Below are positions 7,967 to 16,807 of a stretch of 52,690 bases of DNA, piece after piece. A program made the position numbers and the translations under genes. The DNA is from Gemmatimonadota bacterium (GTDB lineage Bacteria; Gemmatimonadota; Gemmatimonadetes; Gemmatimonadales; GWC2-71-9), in the NCBI GenBank assembly GCA_003246755.1, contig QKDC01000156.1:1-52690 (forward strand), written 5' to 3'. The notes under the pieces were generated by a model, which was not told the origin of the DNA, did not search any database, and saw only the letters and a program-made list of their open reading frames with translations. The number at the start of each line of letters is the position of its first letter. Positions within the stretch are counted from its first letter, which is position 1.

Positions 7967-8677
7967 TTGGCTGATCCCTGGAAGCGGTTTCGACGCCGAC
8001 GCGGCGTTGCCCTGATCAAGATTGCCCTGACTCAGCTCGCGCTGCTCGTGGCAGGCGCGGTTGCGGTGGGTTCCTTCACGGCGGTGATTTCGGTGCTTCG
8101 TGCATCGGACGAGACGCGCGTCGTGACCTCCGAGGAAGTGAACGCGGAATTGGAGACCCTCCAACGGCGTCTTCAGGAATCCCATGGCGAACTCGATGTG
8201 ACCAAGCTCCAACTCGAGCGCTCCACCGAAATCATCAAGTACTCTTCGCACTACCAGATCCCAGCCGATCTCAGTGCGGCCATCTACGATGTTGCCATTG
8301 CGGAAGGCATCCACCCATCACTCGGTTTCCAACTCGTGCAAGTGGAGAGCCGGTTCGAACAGGGTGCCCGGAGCATCGCAGACGCTATCGGGTATGCCCA
8401 GGTTCGTCTCCCGACTGCGCGCGCTTACGACCCCGACCTGACGGCGAAGGACCTGCTCGATCGCGAGACGAACCTGCGGATGGGGTTCCGGTTCTTGCGT
8501 GACCTGCTGAAGCGTTTCGATGGAGATCTCGATGTGGCACTCATCGCCTACAACCGCGGACCGACTCTCGTCGATTCCATCATCTCGGCCGGCGGCGACC
8601 CCAGGAATGGATACGCCGTGGCGGTGAAGAAGGGTTTACGGCCCAAGGCCGTAAAGTCTCCTACGAGGGGATCTTGA
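7967..8677 (+). CDS. membrane-anchored lytic transglycosylase (SLT domain)
   Basis: A 236-aa murein-cleaving protein with an uncleaved N-terminal anchor (about residues 15-45). A coiled-coil stretch follows (EEVNAELETLQRRLQES), then an SLT/lysozyme-like domain from about residue 95. The catalytic glutamate is E127 in VQVESRF; GYAQVRLPTA and ALIAYNRGP are the other family motifs. It should cut peptidoglycan glycan strands to 1,6-anhydro ends on the outer face of the inner membrane. Translation starts at TTG 7967, placed by AGGAGG at 7956-7961 with a five-base spacer. It is the last gene of holB-moaC-SLT and overlaps the convergent LysM transglycosylase by 17 bases. Confidence 0.85.
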   Translation: MADPWKRFRRRRGVALIKIALTQLALLVAGAVAVGSFTAVISVLRASDETRVVTSEEVNAELETLQRRLQESHGELDVTKLQLERSTEIIKYSSHYQIPADLSAAIYDVAIAEGIHPSLGFQLVQVESRFEQGARSIADAIGYAQVRLPTARAYDPDLTAKDLLDRETNLRMGFRFLRDLLKRFDGDLDVALIAYNRGPTLVDSIISAGGDPRNGYAVAVKKGLRPKAVKSPTRGS

Positions 8678-10364
8678 TCCGCTTGCCTGCCAGTAACCCG
8701 CGGGCGGATCGGATCCCGTTGAGTTCCATGATGGCGCTCACCGAGACTCCGTAGCGCGACGCGATCGCCGACAGCGTTTCCCCTCGACGTACGAGGTGAC
8801 TCCGAGCACTGCCCGTTGCGGCAGTGCTCGCTCGCGTTCCGGAGGGAGGCTGGAGTACCAAGCGTTGTCCCACACGAATGCGCCCTGAAGCAGGAAGGCC
8901 ATTCCAGGCAATCAGTTTGGAGAGGCCGATGCCATAGTGCTCGGCAATCTCCGAGGCGGTCTCACCACGGCGAACAGTGTGGGTGCCACCACCAGACGAC
9001 GGCGCGGCCGGCGCCCCACCGGCTGACACGGACGTTCCGCCAGATCCTCCGATGACGGGTACGACGAGAATCTGGTTGATGCGGATGAGGTTGGTATTCC
9101 GTACCGCGCGATTGGTTGAACGCAGATCGCTCACGCTGACACCATATCGTCTTGCGATCCCGCCGAGGGTTTCGCCCTTGCGCACGATATGCTCCCGATA
9201 TCGGACGCGCTTCGAGGGAGGGAGTTCCGCATACCCGGTGGCGACACGCTCGGCCGAACCACTGGGGAGACGAACCACGGCGGTGGTACCGGGGGGAGTC
9301 GTCTGCCGAAGGTAGTGGGGATTGAGTTCACGCAGGACGTCGACACTCGTCCCCGCGAGGTCTGCGATGACATCGAGCCCTGTCATGTCCGGGACCACGA
9401 AGGAGTCGGTCGGAAAAGGGGCGACGGAGCGAGGAGGTTCGAATCCGTACGCTTCGGGATCGCGCGCGATGAGCGAGGCGGCGATCAGCTTGGGTATGTA
9501 GGATTTGGTTTCCGAGCGGAGATAGCGGGTGTCGGCAAGTGTGAAGAAGTCGGCATCACTCCAGACCTCTCCCTCTTCGTCGCCGGAAAGACTCTCGGGC
9601 CCACCATTCGAAGAGGTCACCCGCTTGAGTCCCCGTGACACGGTCCCCGGTCCGGCATTGTAAGCGGCAGCTGCGAGGTAGGTCGAGCCGAAGCGCTGGG
9701 TGAGATACCTGAGGTAACGAGCGGCAGCATCGGTCGCTTTCACCGGATCGCGGCGCTCATCGACCCACCGATCGACTCGGAGCCCCATCCATCGCGCGGT
9801 CGGGGACATGAACTGCCACATTCCCACCGCGCGCGACCGGCTCACCGCCACGTTCGAATATCCCGATTCGATCAGCCCGAGGTAGACCAGGTCACTGGGA
9901 AGGCCTTCCGCCTCGAACCGCTGCCGGACCATGGACTCGTAGACCGGGAGCCGTTGCAGCCAGACTTCCATGCGTGGTCGCGCATCACCCTTGAAAAAAT
10001 CGAGATAGAACTGGATACGCGGGTCGTCCGCGTAGGTGGTGAGATCGAGAGCGACTCCTGTTGTCGTGAAGGATTCCAGCGTCGGGTCGTTGGCATCGCT
10101 ACCTGGGGCCAGCACCGTCGCCAATTGCTCCAGGGCCATCGCGTCAGCGACTGAGTCGGCCAACGCCCTCTCAGAGGGGATCCCAACGCGGGTTGGGTTG
10201 GTCGCCGGTTCAGCCACCATGGGTGATGGCGGGAGGGGATCCGGCTCTCCACGGGGTGCGACGACCGGCTCGGGCGTTGCAGGAGTCGACTCCTGCCATG
10301 GTACGCCGGCACAGGCCGACAGCACGACGGCACCCATGGCCAGTGAGAGTCTCGCTGCCTTCAC
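8661..10364 (-). CDS. MltD-like lytic transglycosylase lipoprotein with three LysM repeats
   Basis: A 567-aa murein hydrolase. A lipobox (VVLSAC, C18) predicts a lipoprotein. The catalytic SLT domain spans about residues 155-270 with E166 in GLIESGYSN, then RAVGMWQFM and AAAYNAGPG. Three LysM peptidoglycan-binding modules follow in the C-terminal third, each beginning with an H(I/T/L)VR(K/R)GET motif (near residues 395, 465 and 525) and separated by Ser/Gly-rich linkers. The architecture matches MltD. The start is GTG 10364, preceded by GGAGGG. The 3' end overlaps the other lytic transglycosylase tail to tail, so each transcript reads into the antisense of the other. Confidence 0.9.
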   Translation of the reverse strand: MKAARLSLAMGAVVLSACAGVPWQESTPATPEPVVAPRGEPDPLPPSPMVAEPATNPTRVGIPSERALADSVADAMALEQLATVLAPGSDANDPTLESFTTTGVALDLTTYADDPRIQFYLDFFKGDARPRMEVWLQRLPVYESMVRQRFEAEGLPSDLVYLGLIESGYSNVAVSRSRAVGMWQFMSPTARWMGLRVDRWVDERRDPVKATDAAARYLRYLTQRFGSTYLAAAAYNAGPGTVSRGLKRVTSSNGGPESLSGDEEGEVWSDADFFTLADTRYLRSETKSYIPKLIAASLIARDPEAYGFEPPRSVAPFPTDSFVVPDMTGLDVIADLAGTSVDVLRELNPHYLRQTTPPGTTAVVRLPSGSAERVATGYAELPPSKRVRYREHIVRKGETLGGIARRYGVSVSDLRSTNRAVRNTNLIRINQILVVPVIGGSGGTSVSAGGAPAAPSSGGGTHTVRRGETASEIAEHYGIGLSKLIAWNGLPASGRIRVGQRLVLQPPSGTRASTAATGSARSHLVRRGETLSAIASRYGVSVSAIMELNGIRSARGLLAGKRIKIPS

Positions 10365-10522
10365 AGTCCCTCCAAGCGCTTCAACAATAAGTACTTACGC
10401 GGCACGTGCCTGGCCCGCTGATCCACCAAAGGTAGGACCCTCTCCAACATCCGTCCATCGGCGACCCCGAGTCCCGTCTGCGAGTGTGCATATCAGATGC
10501 CCGAAGTCCCGATGGCGTTGCG

Positions 10523-11011
10523 TCAGAGGTTCTCGTCCCAGGCGGGTCCGCACCCTGTTTCTCGGTAGGTGTCGCTCACGTTGAGCACTTTCCACGACCC
10601 ACCTTGACGAATGAGCTGGAAGGCATCGTGGCCGCAGTGATGCACCGCCCCATCCACGAGGACCTGGTACTCTGCCCACACCGTCGCAAGATCTCCGTCG
10701 ATCTCCACCCGTGGATTCCGCATGACTTCCTCGACGTGGCCTCCTGGGCGGGTCACTGCCTCGATGAACTGGTCCCCCGTCATGGTCACCACCCGCGACC
10801 CAGACCCGTTCTGGGCGGGTCGGAGGAGCGTGAGACGGGTTTCTGGGATGGTCAGGGCCCGAGCGGCTTCCGCATCACGCGTTTCAAGGACCGACAGGAA
10901 GTCCTTGGTGGCGGCGAGGACGTCGGCTTCCGCGCTGGCTCCTTGTGCTATCGCCGACGTGGTCAATGCGATCAAGGCGACAAGGGGCAGGATTACCGTA
11001 CGATGGGTCAC
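10523..11011 (-). CDS. secreted NTF2-like (SnoaL/DUF4440-type) protein
   Basis: A 163-aa protein with a signal peptide (VILPLVALIALTTSAIAQG) and a single NTF2-like cone domain. The visible pattern is [22 protein letters not shown], the WAEYQVLVDG strand and FQLIRQGGSWKVLNVSDTYR at the end, as in DUF4440 and related proteins. This fold serves many ligand-binding or enzymatic roles, so no function is assigned. I placed the start at GTG 11011, which has GGAGG four to five bases upstream and puts the signal peptide at the N-terminus; an in-frame ATG at 11077 would give an unlikely polar extension. It lies 34 bases after ilvE on the same strand. Confidence 0.75.
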   Translation of the reverse strand: MTHRTVILPLVALIALTTSAIAQGASAEADVLAATKDFLSVLETRDAEAARALTIPETRLTLLRPAQNGSGSRVVTMTGDQFIEAVTRPGGHVEEVMRNPRVEIDGDLATVWAEYQVLVDGAVHHCGHDAFQLIRQGGSWKVLNVSDTYRETGCGPAWDENL

Positions 11012-11045
11012 GCTTGCCTCCGATGGGCGAGTGGTGTGGAACGCC

Positions 11046-11900
11046 TCAGCTCCGTACGAGCTTGTGGAAGCGCGCATGGATGTCTTTCGTGATGGGACCT
11101 GCCTTGCCGGCTCCGATCACCCGGCCATCAACGATCCGGATAGGTGCCACTTCGCTCGCGGTCCCCGTGAAGAACGCTTCGTCGGCGGTGTAGACGTCGT
11201 AACGGTTGATCATCGCCTCCCGCACTTCATATCCGGCCTCCCGCCCGATTTCGAGGACGGCGTTCCGCGTCACACCCATGAGAATCCCGGCGTGGGCGGG
11301 CGGCGTCGTGAGGGTCTTCCCCTTGACGATGAAGAGATTCTGCCCGGAGCCCTCACTGACCGTCCCGCTGGCTTCGAGCATGAGGATTTCATCGGCCCCA
11401 GCGTTGTTCCCCTCGATCTTGGCCAGAATGTGGGCCAGATAGTTGAGCGACTTGACCCTGGGCGAGAGCGACTCGCGGTGCGGGATCGGGGTGGACGCGG
11501 TGACCACGCTGAGTCCCTTGTCATAGACCTCCTGGGACCAGACGCGGATGGTGTCGACGATCACGACGACGGTGGCCTTGGGACACTTCCGCGGATCGAT
11601 CCCGAGATCACCGACACCCCGGGTGATCACCGGCCGGATGTAGGCGTCCGCGAGCCCGGAGCGTTCCACGGTCTGCTCGATGATGCGCGCCATCTCCTCC
11701 TTGGAGTGCGGTATCTCGAGCATGATGGCCTTGGCGGAGTCGAAGAGCCGGTCGACGTGCTCGCCGAGTCGAAAGATCTTCCCCTCGTAGGCGCGGATGC
11801 CTTCGAAAACACCGTCGCCGTACAGCAGTCCGTGGTCATAGACCGAGACCTTGGCGGTGTCCTTGTCGCACCACTCCCCATTCATCCAAATCGTGGGCAT
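11046..11900 (-). CDS. ilvE: branched-chain amino acid aminotransferase (class IV, PLP)
   Basis: A 284-aa class IV aminotransferase that interconverts leucine, isoleucine and valine with their 2-oxo acids using 2-oxoglutarate. Family features are YDHGLLYGDGVFEGIRAYEG near the N-terminus, the PLP lysine K150 in PRVKSLNYL, the EASGTVSEGSGQNLF glutamate/phosphate-binding segment, and GILMGVTRNAVLE. D-amino acid transaminase and aminodeoxychorismate lyase share the fold, but the EGIRAY and SEGSGQNLF sequences favour IlvE. ATG 11900 has AGGAG seven bases upstream. The 42-base gap before it contains an 18-bp palindrome that could separate it from the DUF1080 gene. Confidence 0.9.
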   Translation of the reverse strand: MPTIWMNGEWCDKDTAKVSVYDHGLLYGDGVFEGIRAYEGKIFRLGEHVDRLFDSAKAIMLEIPHSKEEMARIIEQTVERSGLADAYIRPVITRGVGDLGIDPRKCPKATVVVIVDTIRVWSQEVYDKGLSVVTASTPIPHRESLSPRVKSLNYLAHILAKIEGNNAGADEILMLEASGTVSEGSGQNLFIVKGKTLTTPPAHAGILMGVTRNAVLEIGREAGYEVREAMINRYDVYTADEAFFTGTASEVAPIRIVDGRVIGAGKAGPITKDIHARFHKLVRS

Positions 11901-11923
11901 GTCAACTCCTGATTGCAGAACGG

Positions 11924-11941
11924 CGCACTCCGCGGAGTGCG
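11924..11941. promoter_or_regulatory. 18-bp perfect palindrome between the DUF1080 gene and ilvE
   Basis: CGCACTCCGCGGAGTGCG is a perfect inverted repeat just after the DUF1080 stop and 23 bases before the ilvE start. As RNA it folds into a 7-bp GC-rich hairpin with a CGCG loop. It has no following U tract, so it may be an operator, a processing site or an atypical terminator. Confidence 0.55.
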
Positions 11942-11942
11942 A

Positions 11943-12656
11943 CTATGGTAGTGTCCGGATCTTGATATTTCGGAAGGCAACGCGGTCACCGTGATCCTGG
12001 AGGCCGATGTGGCCTTCGGCGATCGTTCCGTACTTTGGCCACTGGGCAAACTTGCTGTTGGCGACACGGTCCGTCCAATCGGCGCTCCCCAACTCGTACT
12101 CCACGACCCGCGTCCCGTTGAGCCAATGCTCCACCGCGCTACCCCGGACAACGATCCGCGCGGTATTCCACTCGCCGGCCGGTTTGACGACTCCCCGCGG
12201 TGCGGGATACAGGCCATAGTTGGCCCCGGCGGAGGTGAGAGGAGACGCACCATCGGGATGCCGCTCGTCGTCCACCACCTGCATCTCGGGGGCGACCTGA
12301 TAGATCACCCTTGTCTCCTCACTCGCTCGGTAAAATACGCCGCTGTTCCCCCCTGGTTCGACCTTCCAGTCGATCGAGAGCTCGAAGTCGGAGAACCTCT
12401 CTTTGGTGATGATGTCGCCACCCCGTCCCACTCGCGTGAGGGCACCATCCACCACCTGCCACCCGGCGGGCATGACGTCGCTGCGATACCCTCGCCATCC
12501 CTCCGTGGTGTGGCCGTCGAACAGCAGTCGCCATCCCTCCGCATGTTCGGCTTCGGTCAGCACATTGTCTCCCGATCCCGACTGAGCCATGCCAACGACA
12601 GGGTCGAAGAGCACCGCAAGTCCGAGCACCGTGAGGACGCGAATCACACTTCCCAC
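11943..12656 (-). CDS. DUF1080 (3-keto-disaccharide hydrolase fold) secreted protein
   Basis: A 237-aa exported protein with an N-terminal signal ([19 protein letters not shown]) and one DUF1080 concanavalin-like jelly-roll domain. The family pattern is visible: [50 protein letters not shown], and [19 protein letters not shown] near the end. Characterised relatives hydrolyse 3-keto-glycosides; carbohydrate binding or cleavage is the best guess. The start is GTG 12656 or GTG 12647; the latter forms a GTGA overlap with the upstream gene. Pairing with a Gfo/Idh oxidoreductase fits a route in which the oxidoreductase makes a 3-keto sugar and this protein acts on it. Confidence 0.85.
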   Translation of the reverse strand: MGSVIRVLTVLGLAVLFDPVVGMAQSGSGDNVLTEAEHAEGWRLLFDGHTTEGWRGYRSDVMPAGWQVVDGALTRVGRGGDIITKERFSDFELSIDWKVEPGGNSGVFYRASEETRVIYQVAPEMQVVDDERHPDGASPLTSAGANYGLYPAPRGVVKPAGEWNTARIVVRGSAVEHWLNGTRVVEYELGSADWTDRVANSKFAQWPKYGTIAEGHIGLQDHGDRVAFRNIKIRTLP

Positions 12657-14050
12657 CCCGGACGATACTCCCGAGTCAGATACTGGTTGGCCTCGGGGAT
12701 ATTGGTGATCCTCATCTGCGCGCCGTCGTACTCGATCGTCCTCCCCTGTCCTGTCCGGAGCGCCACGATGCCAAGCAGCATGACCTCGGTGAGGCGCGCG
12801 GCGTAAGAGATGGGAGAGGTCGCCGACCCCTTCCCCTTGCAGGCTTCTGCCCAGTTCAGTTCATGGGACGTCGTGATTCGTTGATGCGTCTGTGGTACGC
12901 TCTCCGCCCATTCCATGAGGCCCTCCGGGTACACCTTGGGATTCCGTCCGTAGGTCTCGTGAATCAGGATTCCCCGTTCGCCGACGAAGATCACACCGCC
13001 CTCACGGGAGAGACGGAAGCTCTCGGGGAGGACATCCGGGCGTGCGGGCATGAGGCCCCCGTCGTACCAGGTGAGCTTCACCGGAGGTCGCATTCCCCGG
13101 GCCGGGAACTGGTAATGCACGAGCATGGCGAGCGGGTACGAAACCGGAGCGTCGCGAGGCCCACCCCAAGGTGTGGAGGTCGCCTCCACGGTGGTGGGGA
13201 AGCCCAGATCGAGTGCCCAGAACGGGTGATCGATCAGATGCGCGCCCATGTCGCCCAGGGCCCCAACCCCAAAGTCGGTCCAACCGCGCCAGCTGAAGGG
13301 GTGATATCCCTCGGCGTACGGCACCTCTTCAGGGACCGGTCCGAGGTATAGATCCCAACGCATTCCCTTTGGCGGAGAACCCGTCTTCGCGGGCCGACTC
13401 ATTCCCTGGGGCCAGATCGGCCGGTTGGTCCAGACATGGATTTCGTGCACGGGACCGATCACCCCGGCCTCGATCCACTCGTTGACGAGGCGAGCGTCAT
13501 CATGGGAATGACCCTGATTCCCCATCTGGGTCACGACTCCGGTCCGGGCCGCGGTCGCGCTCAGCACCCTGGATTCATGGACAGAGTAGGTGAGGGGTTT
13601 CTGGACGTAGACGTGCTTACCGGCCTCCATCGCCGCCTTGGCGATGACGGCGTGAGCGTGATCGGGCGTCGCGATGACGACGGCCTCGAGATCGCGCTGC
13701 TTGTCCAGCATTTCTCTGAAGTCGGCGTAGCGGGCGGCCTTGCCGAACTGCTCGATGAGCTTGACACCGTCCGGCCGGGTCTCTCCCTGGCGGTTCTTGT
13801 CGCGCCCCACCAGTTGCTTGTCGACGTACCCGAAGTCGACATCGCAGAGAGCGACGATGTTCTGGCTCACGAGCGCCTCGGCGTTGCTCATGCCCATCCC
13901 CCCGGCCCCCACGATCGCCACGTTGAGCGTGTCGCTGGGAGCCTGGTACCCCGGTCCGCCGAGCACATGACGGGGAAGAATCATGGCGCTCAGAGCCGCT
14001 TGGCTGGTGCCGGCAACGAAGTCCCGTCGGGTAATCGTGTGACGTGGCAT
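12644..14050 (-). CDS. Tat-exported Gfo/Idh/MocA family oxidoreductase
   Basis: A 468-aa NAD(P)-dependent oxidoreductase with a twin-arginine-type leader ([18 protein letters not shown]), so it is probably exported folded with its cofactor. The Rossmann fold starts at [17 protein letters not shown]. The usual EKP catalytic motif appears as YVQKPLTYS, and [17 protein letters not shown] is typical of the exported subgroup. The C-terminal alpha/beta domain ends in a Trp-rich region. Substrates in this family are sugars, inositols and related polyols; none can be specified. It heads the minus-strand cluster with the DUF1080 gene, which overlaps its last codons. The region before the start has no strong ribosome binding site. 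Confidence 0.9.
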   Translation of the reverse strand: MPRHTITRRDFVAGTSQAALSAMILPRHVLGGPGYQAPSDTLNVAIVGAGGMGMSNAEALVSQNIVALCDVDFGYVDKQLVGRDKNRQGETRPDGVKLIEQFGKAARYADFREMLDKQRDLEAVVIATPDHAHAVIAKAAMEAGKHVYVQKPLTYSVHESRVLSATAARTGVVTQMGNQGHSHDDARLVNEWIEAGVIGPVHEIHVWTNRPIWPQGMSRPAKTGSPPKGMRWDLYLGPVPEEVPYAEGYHPFSWRGWTDFGVGALGDMGAHLIDHPFWALDLGFPTTVEATSTPWGGPRDAPVSYPLAMLVHYQFPARGMRPPVKLTWYDGGLMPARPDVLPESFRLSREGGVIFVGERGILIHETYGRNPKVYPEGLMEWAESVPQTHQRITTSHELNWAEACKGKGSATSPISYAARLTEVMLLGIVALRTGQGRTIEYDGAQMRITNIPEANQYLTREYRPGWEV

Positions 14051-14108
14051 GGCCTGACCCCTGTGACGGTAGGGACGGTGGTGTGGACACGGGGTGGAGC
14101 ACGATCGA

Positions 14109-14180
14109 TGAGGGCGCTGAGACTCGAACTCAGAACCTACGGGTTAAAAGCCCGTTGCTCTACCATTGAGCTACGCCCCC
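14109..14180 (-). tRNA. tRNA-Lys (anticodon UUU)
   Basis: The minus strand folds into a complete 72-nt cloverleaf. The acceptor GGGGGCG pairs with CGCCCTC (one G-U), the D stem is GCTC/GAGC, and the anticodon stem ACGGG/CCCGT encloses loop CTTTTAA with anticodon TTT. A five-base variable loop is followed by T arm CTGAG-TTCGAGT-CTCAG and discriminator A. The CCA end is not encoded. It lies 55 bases downstream of rnhB on the same strand and may be cut from the ribosomal-operon transcript. Confidence 0.96.
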
Positions 14181-14198
14181 GGGGAGGGGAAAAGTGCA

Positions 14199-14224
14199 AG
14201 GGCTTGGGGCCGAGGGCTAGGGGC
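14199..14224. repeat. short 12-nt direct repeat between rnhB and tRNA-Lys
   Basis: Two copies of AGGGCT(T/A)GGGGC occur at 14199-14210 and 14213-14224, separated by two bases, with one mismatch. No function is evident; this may be replication slippage in a G-rich spacer. Confidence 0.5.
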
Positions 14225-14235
14225 GAAACTGCCCT

Positions 14236-14892
14236 TCAACCCGAAGCCCACAGCCGGAGCTGACTGACGGGCGTGAAACTCCGGCGATGATGCGGGGTCG
14301 GTCCCGCCCGCTCGATGCCGCTGAGATGATCGGGTGTCCCGTAACCCATGTTCGCATCCCACCCGAAGTCCGGATAGCGGCGTCCCAGCCGGGTCATCAA
14401 TCGGTCCCGGATCGTCTTCGCGATGATGCCCGCCGCGGCAACCGAATAGCAAAGCGCATCGCCGTCGACCAGCGCCTCGTGACCGAATCCCAACTCGTGG
14501 AAGGGGAGCCCGTCGACGAGGATGGTGAACCCCGGGAACTCCGCGCCGCGCCCGACCGGCTGGCCCAAGGCTCGACTCAGTGCCCGACGCATCGCCACGG
14601 CCGTCGCTCCCCGAATATTGAGACGATCGATGAGCCGGGGAGACGCCGCACCGACTCCCAAGAGGGCTGCGCGGCGCCGAATCTCCGCCGCGAGCACCTC
14701 ACGACGGGGACCGGTCAGGACCTTGCTGTCACGCACTCCCCGGATCCGGGGACAGGACGGTGGAAACGCGACGGCCGCGGCAACCACCGGACCGGCCAGT
14801 GGACCGCGGCCTACTTCATCGATTCCAATCAACAACCGACGATCCGTCCACGCCGCGCGCTCGCGACTCGTGGTCGGACCGCGTCGTGGCAC
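14236..14892 (-). CDS. rnhB: ribonuclease HII
   Basis: A 218-aa endonuclease that removes RNA primers and misincorporated ribonucleotides from DNA. The catalytic metal site begins with LLIGIDEVGRGPLAGPVV (D25, E26). It is followed by RDSKVL, VDGDALCYSVAAAGIIAKT and the GYGTPDH motif of RNase HII. I chose GTG 14892, five bases after the rplS stop; the open frame continues upstream only as a shadow of rplS. A partial duplicated context is absent and length is normal. It is the last protein gene of the ffh-rpsP-rimM-trmD-rplS cluster, a common bacterial arrangement. Confidence 0.92.
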   Translation of the reverse strand: MPRRGPTTSRERAAWTDRRLLIGIDEVGRGPLAGPVVAAAVAFPPSCPRIRGVRDSKVLTGPRREVLAAEIRRRAALLGVGAASPRLIDRLNIRGATAVAMRRALSRALGQPVGRGAEFPGFTILVDGLPFHELGFGHEALVDGDALCYSVAAAGIIAKTIRDRLMTRLGRRYPDFGWDANMGYGTPDHLSGIERAGPTPHHRRSFTPVSQLRLWASG

Positions 14893-14896
14893 CGCT

Positions 14897-15244
14897 CTAT
14901 CGCTCTCGCTTCTCGCGGATCCGGGCGGCCTTCCCTGACAGCGCACGGAGATAATAGAGCTTCGCCCGCCGGACGCGACCGCGCCGTACCACACTGATCG
15001 AATCGATCGTGGGACTGTGTAGCGGAAAGATTCGTTCGACCCCGACACCCGCCGACACCTTCCGCACGGTGAAGGTCTCGCTGATCCCTCCACCCTTGAG
15101 CCCGACACACACGCCCTCAAAGGCCTGCAGTCGGACCTTCTCGCCTTCACGAACCCGAACCATCACCTTGATGGTGTCTCCCGGAGCAAACTCGGGGTGC
15201 TCTGTCCGAAGGCCCTCTCGAGCCAATGTCGCCAAGTGATCCAT
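14897..15244 (-). CDS. rplS: 50S ribosomal protein L19
   Basis: A 115-aa ribosomal protein at the 30S-50S interface. The L19 pattern is clear: [45 protein letters not shown], and the basic tail [23 protein letters not shown]. The start is ATG 15244, giving the normal [11 protein letters not shown]-terminus; a longer frame from 15325 would overlap trmD. It is separated from trmD by 47 bases and followed almost directly by rnhB. Confidence 0.96.
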   Translation of the reverse strand: MDHLATLAREGLRTEHPEFAPGDTIKVMVRVREGEKVRLQAFEGVCVGLKGGGISETFTVRKVSAGVGVERIFPLHSPTIDSISVVRRGRVRRAKLYYLRALSGKAARIREKRER

Positions 15245-15291
15245 CCTGGTATCCTCCGCGCCTCGCGGCGCACGTTGCTTCAGCTGGCCTC

Positions 15292-15984
15292 TCACGGGCC
15301 CTCGTGTCGTTCGTGTCGTTCCCACAAATCCGGCCGGCGTTCACGGGTCAATCTCTCGGACGCAGCGGCTCGCCAGGCCTCGATCTCGGCGTGATTCCCC
15401 GACAACAACACCTCCGGAACTTCCAGCCCACGATAGGCCGGCGGCCTGGTGTAACTCGCCGGACTCAAGAGCCGGTCGTAATGCGAGTCCCCACTCGCTG
15501 ACTGGTGGTCTCCGATGGCTCCCGGGAGCAATCGAACCACCGCGTCGATCACACACAACGCGGCAGGCTCACCCCCGGAGAGGACGAAGTCACCGATTGA
15601 AATCTCCTCCGCCCCGAGCCCATCCGCCACCCGCTGGTCCACATCCTTGTAGTGCCCGCAGAGAATCGTGAACCGCTCCTCGAGCGACAGCCTCACCGCG
15701 TCGTCGTGTCCGAAGACTCTGCCGCGAGCCGACATCAGCAGTATCGGTCCCGTGGGTCGCACCGACTCCACCGCTTCGAAGAACGGCTCGGGTTTCATCA
15801 CCATTCCCGCCCCGCCGCCGTAGGGGTAGTCATCGACGGTGGCGTGCCGGTCGTGCGCAAAGTCCCGGAGTTGTACCAGTCGGTACGATGCCAATCCCGC
15901 GCGTTCGGCCCGACCCGGAATACTCGCCCCCAGATAAGGCTGCAACGTTTCCGGAAACAGCGTGATCACCGTGATGGAGAGCAT
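15292..15984 (-). CDS. trmD: tRNA (guanine-N1)-methyltransferase TrmD
   Basis: A 230-aa SPOUT methyltransferase that methylates G37 of tRNAs with G36 and so prevents +1 frameshifting. Visible signatures are [16 protein letters not shown] at the N-terminus, [30 protein letters not shown], and the trefoil-knot SAM site [19 protein letters not shown]. Loop [16 protein letters not shown] carries the catalytic aspartate region. Length is typical. It starts 12 bases after rimM and lies in the conserved rpsP-rimM-trmD-rplS order. Confidence 0.96.
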   Translation of the reverse strand: MLSITVITLFPETLQPYLGASIPGRAERAGLASYRLVQLRDFAHDRHATVDDYPYGGGAGMVMKPEPFFEAVESVRPTGPILLMSARGRVFGHDDAVRLSLEERFTILCGHYKDVDQRVADGLGAEEISIGDFVLSGGEPAALCVIDAVVRLLPGAIGDHQSASGDSHYDRLLSPASYTRPPAYRGLEVPEVLLSGNHAEIEAWRAAASERLTRERRPDLWERHERHEGP

Positions 15985-15996
15985 CTCGGGACCGCT

Positions 15997-16524
15997 TTAC
16001 AACCCCTCCGGCAAGTCGAGCACCATCTGCCGCATCTCTCGATCCATTTCCCTCACGAATTCCTTTCGGAAGGGAACGAGGAACTCCCGTTTCGGCCCTT
16101 GAATCTCCAGCATCAGTCCCGCCGGCATTTCATAGTAGGCCGTCACCAGACCCAGCGCCTGCCCACTCGGGGCGCGGGCCGCAAAACCCACGAGATCGTG
16201 GAGGTAGACTTCCTCCTCCGCCGGCGGATCGAGGTCCTCGACCGATGCCGTGAGAAAGGTCTGTCCCCAGCCCTCGACCGCCGTCCGACTATCGTGCCCC
16301 CGAAAGGCCAGCAGCCATTCGCGGTGAAACGTCCTCGCGCGCACGATTTCCAACGGCCCCGCGACGGCATTCCCTTCCAAGTCCACGATCCTGACCGCCC
16401 GACCCTCCACGAAGACCCCCTCCGGGTCGTCGGTGAGGGGAAACACGGCTACCTCCCCCTTGAGCCCGTGGGGTTTCCGCAAGCGCCCCACGACGAGGCT
16501 CCGCAGCGTCGCCCCACCCTCCAT
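15997..16524 (-). CDS. rimM: ribosome maturation factor RimM
   Basis: A 175-aa 16S rRNA processing factor that acts on the 30S head through ribosomal protein S19. The RimM N-terminal barrel is shown by LVVGRLRKPHGLKGEVAVFP and the PRC-barrel half by EVYLHDLVGFAAR. The C-terminus EFLVPFRKEFVREMD matches the usual LIP(F)...V domain ending. ATG 16524 overlaps the rpsP stop as TGATG, so the genes are translationally coupled; the frame upstream of this is the shadow of rpsP. Confidence 0.92.
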   Translation of the reverse strand: MEGGATLRSLVVGRLRKPHGLKGEVAVFPLTDDPEGVFVEGRAVRIVDLEGNAVAGPLEIVRARTFHREWLLAFRGHDSRTAVEGWGQTFLTASVEDLDPPAEEEVYLHDLVGFAARAPSGQALGLVTAYYEMPAGLMLEIQGPKREFLVPFRKEFVREMDREMRQMVLDLPEGL

Positions 16525-16778
16525 CAGGCCGCGGGCAGGACGCCCGCCTTCTTCAACAACGACCCCACCGTCTCGGACGCCGTCGCACCCTTGGCCAACC
16601 ACGCCTTCGCCTTCTCGACGTCGATGGTCACCTGCTTCGTGTCCTCGGCCCGAGGGTCGTAGGTCCCAATCGTTTCGATGAAGCGCCCGTCCCGGGCGGC
16701 TTCTTTGTCCGCCACCACGATGCGGTACAGCGGGACCTTCTTTCGTCCAACTCTCCGCAAACGAATTCGTGTTGCCAT
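16524..16778 (-). CDS. rpsP: 30S ribosomal protein S16
   Basis: An 84-aa small-subunit protein with the standard S16 N-terminus (ATRIRLRRVGRKKVPLYRIVVAD). The core RDGRFIETIGTYDPR and the AKAWLAKGATASETVGSLLKKAG tail are typical. Length is normal for the family. It follows ffh after 29 bases and overlaps rimM by one base. Confidence 0.97.
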   Translation of the reverse strand: MATRIRLRRVGRKKVPLYRIVVADKEAARDGRFIETIGTYDPRAEDTKQVTIDVEKAKAWLAKGATASETVGSLLKKAGVLPAA

Positions 16779-16807
16779 GCGTGATTCCTCGTTATGATGG
16801 GGGCCCC

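Noticed and set aside
14236-15150. RNase HII with an 86-residue N-terminal extension
   Set aside because: The extension lies in rplS on the same strand and has non-coding character; GTG 14892 gives the normal length.
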